From assembly GCF_010093595.1 (NCBI RefSeq), contig NW_022985442.1, forward strand, positions 1,573,656 to 1,637,655: a DNA stretch of 64,000 bases, given 5' to 3'. The stretch is from Mytilinidion resinicola (taxonomy: Eukaryota; Ascomycota; Dothideomycetes; Mytilinidiales; Mytilinidiaceae). Every line of letters begins with the position of its first letter. Within the stretch, counting starts at the first letter, position 1. The notes below the pieces were generated by a model that was not told the origin of the DNA, did not search any database, and saw nothing but the letters and a program-made list of their open reading frames with translations. Below are positions 34,376 to 44,999 of this stretch, one piece after another. The translations under genes and the position numbers were made by a program.

Positions 34376-37181
34376 TCAGGGCAAAGCAACACCGCCATCG
34401 ACCCCGTCATCCAGATCCTCATCAATGGTGGCTGCGTCGCCGTTCGTTGCCACGGGCTCCAGTTCCTCCGCCGCTCCTGGTTCTGCTTTCAGGTCTTCAG
34501 GTTCTGCGGCTTCCGCTGGGTTAGTTGCGGGTGTTGGAGTGTCTTCGGTTTTGGGTTTGTTGAAGCGGTTTTTGGAGTGGTCGATTAGAGGGGTGTCGTC
34601 GTTGAAGAGACGGAGGAGGAGGGCCCTGTCGTTCGTTAGCAGGAATTCTGCAGGATGTAGGATAAAAGGGTTTCTTACTTTCGCTCCTCCTTCGGAAGCA
34701 TGAGGTTGAGAGAGGCTACGCTCCGCCACAGCGGAAGGACCATCCGTTCCCTAATCGCCATTAGTCAAAGAACAATTTCTAGGAGGGTAGGGAATTATAC
34801 TTGAAGCCGTCATCGTCATCGCTCGTCTCAACTCTGAGGACACAGCATCCCATCGCTATATCTCGCACTCTCTCACCGATCTCGCCTAACTCTTTCCAGC
34901 CCTCCTTAGCTACCTGAGGGAACATCTCAATGAGAAGCTTTCTCAGCGTTTCTTTCTTGTATAAGCGGACGATCCGCTCTTCGCCGACCCACGGCTCGAT
35001 AATCAGTAGGCCGTCCGACTGTATTCGCCAGCGACAGGTGTCCTGCCCCTGTGCGTCCTGCTTCATGAACATCTTGACTCCGCAGTGCACAAACTTCATG
35101 CCCTTTCCTTCCATCCGAACCAGGATCTCGCGCGCAAGAGCTGATGTGTAGTAGATCGCCTTTACGGGCTGGCCAGTTGCGTTGCGCACCATCCACCTGT
35201 CTCGTGGGAACCTGGGAGAGATACTGTAAAAATCGTAAATCTTTGAGAGTTCCTCGTGCTCTGGATCAAGATATTTAAAGGGTTCCTCCTGTGGCTGGTT
35301 AGATCGCTTCTTGAACGCGTTTTCTGTCTTGATTCTGGGGCTTTTGGTCTCTTCTTTAGCGACGGTCGGCGCAGCGCTGGTCTCCGGAGGGGCATCAGTC
35401 ATCGTGACATCTGGAACAAGATCGGTAGATGGGACATTGGTAGTCGGAGTAGCAGGTTCCAGCTCTTCGACAGGAGGCTCAAGGTCTTCAGATTGTCCTA
35501 CCTTCACGCGCTTCGTAGACGCTTGGTCGTCGTCGTCCTCTTCTAGAGACCTCTTTGCAGGCGATGAAGCTGCCGGTGCCGCGCTGCCATTCTGTTTCAC
35601 GGCGGGAGCGGGAGGGTTCTTCGGCTCTGCCTCTGGCTTAGCCCGGATTTCAGAAAGCTTCTCGAGGACACAAATGAAGAATCCACCAGTATCCTGAAGA
35701 TGCGGATAGACTCTCATGCATCTCTCGAGTTGAATTCGCTCTTCAGGACTAGCAGCACTAGGTGGAAACATGCTCTCGGCCAGTCGAGAGAGCCCATCCT
35801 CTCCAAACTCCTCCTTCTGCTTCTCCACGTCGCTCCATTCGTTCCAGAAACGGCCGGTTTTGTCCATCACTTTCCAGTCTGTTAGGCCCTCGCGTCGGAT
35901 CAGCCCGGGTAACTCCTTTGTGCAGTCGACGATGCGGACATTTGCAGCTCCTCCACAACGCTCAATGGCGCTCGCGACTACAGCTTCATTCTCCATTGGG
36001 TTGAGACTGCAAGTCGAGTAGACCACGCGGCCACCCTTCTTAAGCATCTGAAGAGCTCGGACCAGAATCCGTCCTTGCAATGCATGAAGACCCAATCCGT
36101 TTCCAGCCGTCCAGTCCTTCCAGATACCGGGATTCTTGCGTGCAGTGCCGTCTCCGGAGCATGGAACATCTGCCAGAATCCGGTCGAACTTGAGGTATCT
36201 CTTAGGCTTGCCTGGCTCGGACTCGATCTCGATGGAAGGGAACATAGTAGCGTCGTGATTTGTGACAATCAAGTTCGGAGAATTTAGTCTCTTGACTTGA
36301 TGCACCAGCATGTGCGCGCGTCGGTTATCCACGTCATTGGCAATGAGTAGGCCAGTCGATCTGCCGTCGTCCTGGTAGTCGTCCTCGTTCTCCGCCTGCG
36401 ACATGTCGGCCTCGATCTTTCGACCGTCTGGGCTCATTTCTCGACCTTGTTCTTGCGCAAGCTTATGGAGCACCTTCCGCACGCGGGCTTCCTCCCCGCC
36501 ATGGACCATCTCAGCAAGCTGAGCAGACTTGCTTCCAGGCGCAGCGCACAGGTCCAATACCGTCATGCCGGGTTTTATGTCCATTAAAAGCGGTGGAATC
36601 ATGCTGACCACCTCTTGCCGACTGATATTTCCAACCTGTGTCTCCGAGACCAAGAACTTCTGGAACGATGCGAAAGGAGCAAACTTGCGAATGACCTGCT
36701 TCGGGACAGTCATAGACCAAGCCAATTGTTCCGGATACCATGGTAATTGTGTAGGCGGGTCGACGAGCTGGCCATTGAACTTGACACCGGTGATTTCGGG
36801 GATGTATAGGTCTTTCAAACGCTGCTGTACAGCGAGCGCATGACTGGAAGAGTTAGCCAATGTGATTTCTCCATGATCTTGCTGATACATACCCTTTGGA
36901 TCCAGTGAAACGGAAGCTGTTGGGCAGCTCTTTCTTCATGGTAGTCCAGAACTGGTCGCGCTCGTCCTCTCTAATTATGCCAAGCTTGTTGTAGTACCCT
37001 TCAAATGCTTCATTCTCCTTCGGAATCTCGGGGTAGCTCGTAGTTGGTCCTCGTCCTCCACCACCGCCTCCACCTCCTCGTCCACCACGGCCTCGATGCT
37101 ACGGTCCAGTCAGTCTACGTTTGGTGGCCGATAGTGCAACATGTTTGCGCAGCCTACGTTCTTGTTTCCGCGCTTCCCCAT
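34376..37181 (-). CDS. TRM4: tRNA (cytosine-5) methyltransferase Trm4/NSUN2
   Basis: Five exons: 37158-37181, 36893-37098, 34801-36843, 34679-34750 and 34376-34625, with introns of 59, 49, 50 and 53 nt; 864 aa. It methylates C5 of cytosines in nuclear-encoded tRNAs using S-adenosylmethionine. The N-terminus MGKRGNKN leads into an Arg/Gly-rich stretch. SAM motif I is VLDLCAAPGSKSAQL (about 169-183). The two active-site cysteines are in ADVPCSGDG (motif IV, about 308) and STCSLNP (motif VI, about 351, the nucleophile). The terminal exons add MVLPLWRSVASLNLMLPKEER, shared with yeast Trm4, and a disordered acidic tail. A central disordered insertion (about 430-560) is normal in fungi. The gene is the closest one to the left end of the transposon island, whose terminal repeat begins 218 bp upstream of its start codon. 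Confidence 0.94.
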
Positions 37182-37398
37182 GATGTCGCGGAGTGAGTTG
37201 CCTGTGTATGAACTTTATGCGACAATCAAGCTCATCCTGCCCGGGTGATGTAAGAATTGGAAACTTGAGTGAAATCTAAACCATTTTTCCGAATCAAGCT
37301 TTTTGCGGGCCGAATAGCTTCCGACCCCGCCACGTGCCGTCACCAAACCTCTGTAATCTTCATCTCCTCACTTCCAGACTAATTTCTTCATCGATGTA

Positions 37399-37455
37399 CT
37401 CGGCCCCTCACCAGTTCTCGCTTCGCGAATGCCCGCGGGCCTATAAGCTCAACAC
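37399..37455. repeat. left terminal inverted repeat of transposon A
   Basis: Pairs with 53574-53647. The outer 14 bp is perfect; several short indels interrupt the inner part. Confidence 0.85.
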
Positions 37456-38127
37456 CGAATCTTATCACGGTTCATCTAGAAATTGAATATATTCACAACC
37501 CAGCCTAGATACATTCACCAAAAATGCAGCTGGACTAATCTGATGCCCCCTCATCTTCATCTGCGTCACTAAAAGTCGGGGTCATTTCCTTCGGTCGCAA
37601 TACCCGTTCTGCAGCCTTCATCCTCTCCCCTAGGCTCTTGTATATACACCGTAATATACGTCATCTAACCGGCTCAAACAGGTTATATATTTTGGCCCAT
37701 TTCTTGGTGATACAGCGTAGATTAGACATCACCTTCTCTTTATATAGCTTCCTGAATCGGGCCTTAAACGCCTTGGTTTTTCTTATAGCCAATGCAGCGC
37801 CTTAAAAGGCCTTCTTATTAAGCCTTTAGACCTTTATTCTACGTGCCTGATGCGCGTATACAGGTCCTTCGGATTTAACTACTCTCTTGCTTAATTGCCT
37901 ACGGGAATTGTATACATTTTAGGCGGCTTAAGTTTAATATAGCTCTTGTTTATACTGCGCAGCTGCATAGGCCTCGCTAATAGCACCTTTTAGTGTTGAT
38001 TTCAATAATTGTATAACAATAGGCTCAAGATCAAGCTGCGTAAGGTTATCCGCTTGCCTCTTGAGTGTATGTACGGTGAGCGGAGTATGCCATTTATTGC
38101 CTGCTACGTGCGCAGCAGGTGGTGTTA

Positions 38128-40412
38128 TCCCCCGCAACGATGAGTTTGGTCCTACGTTATCGATAAGAGAGCGGCCAATCAGAGGCTCTGGTTCAACCTG
38201 ATTCTTGGCACCGTGATGGGGCCTGCACAGCACCTTGAGGTTATTCAAATCCGTGATTTCTGTGCATATAACAATATTGTAGCTAGTCCTTGGAGTTAAG
38301 CTTTGCCATATGCTCACTCCAACACGGTCCTCGCGTGCAGAACGGAATTTTACAGACCGTACAACCCCATGTAGTTCTTGGAGGCCTTGCCCGACGCTTC
38401 CAGCCTTTATCATCCTCCCGTCTCTTTATTGTAGAGTTTATAGATAGATCTGCAAGTGGCTTATAAGCCGCCCGGTGTGGTGTTGTAGTTAAGCGCTTGG
38501 CCTTAAGACACGCAGAATAGAAGACCTGTTTTCGCTATATGCGCTTGTGCTGATGCTCCTTAACCGGCCTCTATATAATCTGCTTTATGCTCTTTCTCTT
38601 TGGCGTACTATTTGGCTGCCTAGGTGGAACGGAGGCCTCGAAGAGGGCATCTCGGAGGTCGCAACGGTACTGCTTGTGGCTCTGCTCGCGCGAGCACTAG
38701 TCGCCGGGCCCGGGCTTATAGGAGGAGAGGAGGAAGGTGTTGTCGACAGTTGTATCCAACAGGAAATAAAATAATGGTTTCCAGGTCTTCCTGTGGACTT
38801 AGATTATATTGTAATTGCTGCGGTAGTGGTCTGCGCAGTTAACGGCGCTTATCTAGTAGTTGTACTCGTTAATTAGGTCGGGAATAGGCAGCCGAGCTCT
38901 GGGCCCGTCACCGAACATCTTAACAGTTTGTATGTAGCCTGTAGGCAGTTATAGTAGGCCGCTTACAGTTCTTCTTAATGCTGGATTAACCTGGTAATGT
39001 ATAATATTAGCGGCTCTGCGGCATAGTGTTAAGGCTCTGCGACCTTAATTAAAGCTGCTATACTTACTATTATAGACTGTAGACATAAATAGAACCACCG
39101 TGGCGTCCTTCTATATAAACTGCATTACCTGGCCACTCTTAGAAAGGGCCCCGTAGAGCGTCCCCTATGCAATCTGGCCGGAATAGTTCAATTTGAGGTC
39201 TATTAGCGATGCTGAGAAGGGCTCTGCAGGCACCTTCTTTTTGCGCGCTGTCCGTCCTTGTGTGTTCTCCTTAAAAGCCTCCTTAATATCTATGGCCTCG
39301 TCGCCCAGCTCCTTGCGCCGTGTTCGTGTCGTTCGCACCGTGCCAGCTGCCCCAATCCCTAGGCCTCGGAGCCGCTCGAATAGCTTTACTAAGCTAAAGA
39401 GATTGTCTAGCCAGACTACGTGTTTGTGGGGGGGGGGGGGGGGTAGAGGGCCTTTTTAGTGACAGGATTCCGCTGTGTAAGGAGGTCGAGTACAACAGCT
39501 TAAGTCTTTATAAAGCCCTTGTTAAGGAAGGACTTATCCAGGTTAACCGGGCCCTTCTTATCGCCCTTAGCATGCCATAGCCAATCCAGAATATAGCCCT
39601 GCTAGAACCCAGATTTTAAAGCCTTCGGGCGTAGGCTTCGACGGTATATTAATAATCTTAGGGGCCCTGCCTGTAAAGCGCTGAATAGTCTTATTTATAG
39701 CTAGGTGAGGCCCGGGGCTCTAGTACGTGCGGCAGCGTATACGCAGGTGCTCGGAGAGCCTATTAACACGGTCGAATGTAGCCTGGAAACCATCCTCCGG
39801 CACAGGGGAGCATCGAAAATGGCGATCTAGCTGCTGAAATCTGTTGCAACTAATGTAGTCGGATACCTTGTGATCCGCTCCACGGGCCCGGGGGCCCTAA
39901 TAGTCCTCTACTGCAGATTCTACAGTAATTCCTATGTGAATAACTACGCCAATATATGCATACAGCTCCTCTCTGTGTATAGGCAGCCACTTCCTAGGCC
40001 TCCCCTTTAGCATGCGCTCATCCAGTGTTGGGTGAGCCTCTGCATGCTGGTTTGTCCACTCCACCATCTTATCCACCATCCTATCGGTAAAGAATAGCTT
40101 GAAAAGCAGTAGGGGGTTGTGCCTGTCGAGACCGTGAGGCAGATGGGCTTCTCCGGGGTCCCAATAGTCGTCTATTTGAAGGGGAGTGAATGTAGGTAAT
40201 GGCCATGGCTCGGGGGGTGGTTTTTTCGATATTCTGGTGTGCGGATCACTCTTCTGTACAAAATCGATATTATTAGATGTTCTGGGCATTCTGTTGCATT
40301 GATTTGGGTGGAAATAGCTAACTAATTCGTCTGTTTATATGCTCTGTTGATGCCTCGCGAATATCTGGGCACGGTGTTGCGCCTTGGCGTTGCACCCCAT
40401 CGTTGCGGGGGA
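38128..40412. mobile_element. piggyBac-like transposon inserted in element A
   Basis: Perfect 15 bp terminal inverted repeats TCCCCCGCAACGATG (38128-38142 and 40398-40412) bound 2285 bp, flanked by TA on both sides. Outside it the reading frame of transposon A resumes. PiggyBac elements normally duplicate TTAA, so the TA flank is atypical or eroded. Confidence 0.75.
38283..40289 (-). pseudogene. piggyBac-like transposase remnant
   Basis: From the ATG at 40289 to a TAG at 38283 the span is 669 codons, in frame overall but broken by stops. The first 130 codons are open: HNPLLLFKLFFTDRMVDKMV, TNQHAEAHP and RKWLPIHREELYAYIG are typical of the DDE_Tnp_1_7 (piggyBac) family. The first break replaces the Trp after VEDY with a TAG, a G-to-A change. 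Further in, KLFERLRGLGIGAAGTVRT and the VVLFMSTVYN block identify the DDE region, and a cysteine-rich C-terminus (CTVCKIPFC) ends it. A 16-base G run at 39428-39443 falls inside and may mark an indel-prone site. Inactive. Confidence 0.8.
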
Positions 40413-40988
40413 TAGGTCTACGGCGTACGCCTTAAGCAGCTGCCCACAATGTTATATTGAAATCGTGAACTCTCGGGTCTAGATTATTAATAAACCTCAA
40501 TTCTTCCTCGGTAGGCTAAGGGGTGAGTAGAGGCCCTGCTAATAGGCCCGGTAAGGAGGGCCTTATTAAGTTGTGGAGGCCGGCCGGCTTAGTCCTCTCC
40601 GCCTGTAATATCAACACCTTTAAAAAAGTATAGATATAGAAGAACCTTCTCTAGATAGAATAGAACAATACCTATACGTCTAAAGCCTAAAGCTATTATA
40701 CGTTGTATAAATATCTTATATCTAATCTCCTGCAGGGCCGCTAAAAACTATATTTTATTAAATTTATAGCTACTATACTAAGCCGGGTTATTAAGCGCTT
40801 AGCTATAGTATTACTTTATCGGCTAAAAATAGCCTATATCTAGTGGCTAGAGGAAGTGTAAAGTATAAAAAGAAAGCGTATATATTTTAATTTTTTTCCT
40901 TTCTATATATTTTAGGAACTTATATATATAGTAAGAGCGTAGCTATCTATAAAAGACTTCGACGGCTCGTGTATACTAATACCTTATA

Positions 40989-41038
40989 ACGTATTCCACA
41001 AGCGAGCCGTCCACCCAAGCGAGCCGTCCACTTCATCA
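40989..41038. repeat. left terminal inverted repeat of transposon C
   Basis: Identical over 50 bp to the complement of 42779-42828; carries the doubled GCGAGCCGTCCAC site. Confidence 0.93.
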
Positions 41039-41106
41039 TGAAAACCGGCCTCAAACGTTAATTGCTCCACAACGCCAATAGATATCAACTATATACAACT
41101 TGTAGC

Positions 41107-42747
41107 CTAATCTGCAGCAACCTCTGCATCATTTTTGCACGTACGAATGTTGTGCCCTAGCTCGCCGCAGCGTCCACAGCGCCGCGCGCTCCCGCCAGAA
41201 TCTGCCCCGCCTTGCTGCCTTTTGCTTTGGGCGTCCTTATCAAGCCTTTGAGCAGCTATTTGAGAGCCTGCTTCCATTATTAGAATTCCTTCTCTCTGGA
41301 TCCGCTTCTTTTTGCGCGCCTTGCGCTTTGTGGCGGCTTCATTTGCCTTTTGAAGGCTGGCAACTGTATCGCGCAGTAGCGTGGCTTAATGCATCATCGT
41401 TGCAGCACCTTTGGAAAGGCTGCTAAGCGCATCAAGAATTGCTGTAGGCGAGCTATTTTGATGCCTTTGAATACGATTATAAATTAAAGCTGATTAAGAG
41501 CCTAGCTTATAAGCGTTGCTTAGTATTTTTAATTCCTATTAAGCCTCTACCACGGCAGGAGGCAACAGCGTACAAAGCTAAATATTAAGCTTTAAGAGCA
41601 CTGCCTCTAGATTAAGCGGTATAAGGCCTGCGCCTTAAAAGCCTGCGTAAATATTACTCTTTATAATTAAGTTATAGAAGGCTGCTTTAAATACTAGTAA
41701 GAACTCTAGCTTTATAATATAGTTAATATAGTAGTATATTAAGTTCTTAATTTAGCGCCTGTATACCTTTTTTAACAGTATAAAGCAGCTAATATTAAGC
41801 GGCTACAGCAGGTGTAATAAATGCGCTGGCATGCAGAGAGTAATAATATTATTCTCCTTATAAATCTCTTTAAATTTAAGTAAGCGGTGGCTCTTATAGC
41901 TATTAATAATTAGCAGCTAATATATACCTATAGTGCGATCCTTTATATACTTATTAAAATACTACAGCTAGGTAATACTAAGCTTATTTATTGTCTAGCT
42001 ATTATTGCTTACTGCTATAACCTAGTCTAGTAGTATATTATTACCCTTATACTATATAGAGAGGTAGTACTTACCTAAAAAGATAATAAATAGCGGGATA
42101 GCCTATCTATAGGTATTAACTCCTTAGATTATTATTATCTATTCGCGATCGCCTGGCTGTATTAATTTTGGACAATTGCACTGCTTAGAGCCTGTTACAA
42201 CTACACCAGTTAAAATAATACCTATTTAGAAGCCAGCTTTATTAAAGTTATATATATCTTTATCTAGAATACTATACTTTGCTTTTATATTATATATAAG
42301 CTTAAACTAATTGCTAATTGCCTTTAAATCCTTATATAAAGCTCTCTAACAATTATACTTTTAATTAAATTATGTTTTAAGCTTAGGTGTTTGCTTAATA
42401 AAGTTCTCTGGCCAGTTCTTGCCAACGTGGCCGGCGGCGCGCTCGGCGAGCAATTTGTTGGCCATCTCTCGTACAGCATGCAGGTTGGGCGGAAATCCTC
42501 GCGAATCCAGGTCGAGTATATGTTGAACAACAACTGATTCCTCCAGCTTGGAAAGTTTCTTCGAATTAGGCTTAGAATCGCGTCGTGGGGTCGTTCCAGC
42601 GCGTTGATCTCGAAGTGTGCTTCTGGGTACATTATATGTCGTAATAGCGCGCCGTTCGCTTTTAAATTGCTGCTGATTGATTGCTGCGATAGCCATGCAT
42701 ATTCGACCTTCATTTTGTATTGATTGCACGTTGTGTTGTCGACGCAT
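41107..42747 (-). pseudogene. transposase of element C, intact ends and destroyed middle
   Basis: From the ATG at 42747 to the TAG at 41107 the span is exactly 547 codons, the usual Fot1 length. The first 125 codons are open and GC-normal, with the DNA-binding part TTYNVPRSTLRDQ, LDSRGFPPNLHAVREMANKL and VGKNWPENFI. The last 90 codons are also GC-normal and show a basic stretch (RKARKKKRIQREG) and a zinc knuckle (CGRCGELGHNIRTC). The DDE domain between them (about 41395-42365) is AT-rich and full of stops. Not functional. Confidence 0.85.
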
Positions 42748-42778
42748 GGTGGTTGGAAGTTGACGCGTTGCGTTTTTG

Positions 42779-42828
42779 TGATGAAGTGGACGGCTCGCTT
42801 GGGTGGACGGCTCGCTTGTGGAATACGT
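42779..42828. repeat. right terminal inverted repeat of transposon C
   Basis: Reverse complement of 40989-41038, perfect over 50 bp. Confidence 0.93.
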
Positions 42829-43209
42829 TACACAGTTTTCTCTTCCTATACTACTATTTTTAAAAACCTATAACCTTATTAAATTTCCACTAAATTGCCT
42901 AAATAATAGCTAGAATTAAAGCTATACTTATAGAGCTTTATTTTAACCCTAATAGGAAGATCTAGAATATTACTACTAAGTATAGTATTAATAAAAGCAC
43001 CCTTTCTAAGCGCTACTAGGGAAAAACTACTTCTAAAGAAAATAGCTATAATTTTTAATAGTTACTTAAGCTAGGGCAGACTCGGGCTTTTATTAAGTAT
43101 ATTAATAACCTTTTAAAGTATAGGCTTCCTTTAATATAAGCTATAGTATATAATATAGCTTAAAAGATTACTAGTAAAAGGCCCGGTGGAAATTAGGTTT
43201 TTTAATAGG

Positions 43210-43748
43210 TATAATAGGTTATTTCTTCTATACCTTCTAAGTGTTATATACTAAGGCAGGGTATAGGTTAAGTTATTATTAGGGTGCAATAGTCTTTAAA
43301 AGGTAAGGTAATAATTAATTAAAATATAAGATAGGGTTATTACTTCTAATAGGTAGTATTAAAGTTTTAAGTTAAATATAAGGTTTTTATCTATATAAAG
43401 GAGCGTCCTTATATATAAAAGCTCTGTTCTAAAAAACCTCTTACTTATATAGCTTATAGCCTTAAGCCCCTTAAGCTACTTTTTTAGCTTATAGCCTTAA
43501 GCCCCTTAAGCGCTTGCCTAGCTTATTTTCTTAAGCCTTTTAAGCTATTATATAGCTCTGTTCTTATAATATTCTATTTTTAGATTATTTATATTTACTA
43601 GCAGTTTATAGGGGAATCTAGGATTTCTATATATTCTATATATAACCCTTTTAGTTCTATAACCTAGTTCTGTATAATTAGTTTTATTTACTTATTTATC
43701 TCTATAAGTGCCTCTGCGCTTAGGTTATTTATATTACAGGTTATAATA
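43210..43748 (-). repeat. LTR (3' LTR of the minus-strand element)
   Basis: 539 bp, nearly identical to 50388-50926 except for C/T and G/A differences. It begins TATAATAGG and ends GTTATAATA on the plus strand. Confidence 0.93.
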
Positions 43749-44139
43749 CTTACTCCCCCTTTTAAAGCTTTTAGCCTAAAAGTATTTCTATAGTAGGGTC
43801 TTAAATAAGTAGCTAGTAATACCCTATCTATTAAGCTATTATTATGCTACTCTGTTTCTTTTTTTATAATATTTAACACTTTAAAAGCTAAGAAATAAAA
43901 AAGCTATTTTATACTTGCTAATTATATTAACGCGTCTAGTTTAAAAGTTATACCTTATTCCCGGTGCAAGTTTTAAAGTTTATTATATATAGTTTCTACA
44001 CCTAACTTAGATTATTATACCGCCTGCGTTTAGGCGCAACAATTAAACTATAATATTGCTGGCATTTTAGCAGCTGCCTGTAAGCTAGTTACCTTTACTA
44101 TTACTTTTTTTTCCTTTCCTTTTACTAAATTATCCAGGG

Positions 44140-44410
44140 CAAAAGTTATCTCGCGAGGAAAAGCGGTTGCGTGCAGAAAAATCCGCCGCTTATACTGCTC
44201 TTTATATTGCTATAGCGAAGATTAAACGCCTAGAGTCCTAAAAGGAGTTACTGTATAAGTATAGTAAAAAGATAATATATTATAGTTTTAAAACTTTAGA
44301 AGAGCTTAAGGAAAATAATTAGAAAAAGGCTAAGTAGAAAAAACAAGAGTATACTAAGCAGGAAGGTTTGCCTTCTGCCTTAAAAACTATTAGGTACTCT
44401 TCTTTCTTTT
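44140..44410 (+). pseudogene. accessory plus-strand frame in the retrotransposon, antisense to pol
   Basis: Between integrase and the left LTR, the plus strand shows a charged helical reading frame (REEKRLRAEKSAAYTAL, then IAKIKRLES, KTLEELKEN, KKQEYTKQEG) broken by a few stops. Its base composition is higher in GC than the surroundings at the start. Some fungal Ty3/gypsy elements carry an extra antisense coiled-coil frame in this place; identity is inferred from position and composition only. Confidence 0.45.
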
Positions 44411-44999
44411 AGGGTATGCTGGGCACTGCTAGCTATTTTTTCCGTTACTATATATTCTAATTATAAAGCAGTGGCACTTAGCCTTTAGATTTCTTTAATC
44501 CTTCCTAGTTAAATAGTGCGCTATTACTGTTTTTTTAGGCTATTCCGGATTCTGGCAGTAAAACTACTGCAGGAGTTCCTAATAGTTTACTAAACTTTTA
44601 ACCGGTTCCTATATATTTTTAGAGGTGCTGTATTTTTTCTACTTAATTAGGTACTTTTTTTACTAACTATACTATTAGAAATCCAGGATTTGCTTAACCT
44701 TATATTTATTATTATTATTAACCTTAATATTATTTTCTAGCTTAGTATTAGGTGGTGCAGGTTCTAGTAGCAATATATAGAAGACTGGGTGTATTTTTAT
44801 TCTATTAGGTAGCCTAAGCTTATAGTTTACTAGGCTAATAATATTCTATATTTTAAATAGTCTAATCTTAATATAGTCTAACTTTATACTTAGTTATTTT
44901 ATTTTAATATTTTTACAGAGTAGGTAGACTTTATCCCCCCTTTTAAAGGTTAGTATAATACTCCGGTATTAGTTATAATATCTTGCTAACCTTAGCGTT

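Larger units (their letters stand above)
40989..42828. mobile_element. Fot1/pogo-type transposon C, inserted in B's left terminal repeat
   Basis: Perfect 50 bp terminal inverted repeats (40989-41038 and 42779-42828) with TA on each side (40987-40988 and 42829-42830); total 1840 bp. Each repeat contains two direct copies of GCGAGCCGTCCAC, probably transposase-binding sites. Perfect repeats mean it is the youngest or least mutated insertion of the nest. Confidence 0.92.

Noticed and set aside
37934..38413. 159-codon minus-strand frame as a gene
   Set aside because: It crosses the left end of the piggyBac-like element: its first part is an out-of-frame reading of that transposase tail and its second part is the C-terminus of transposon A.
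39193..39459. 88-codon plus-strand frame ending in poly-Gly
   Set aside because: Antisense of the piggyBac DDE region; the minus strand shows recognisable transposase motifs over the same bases.
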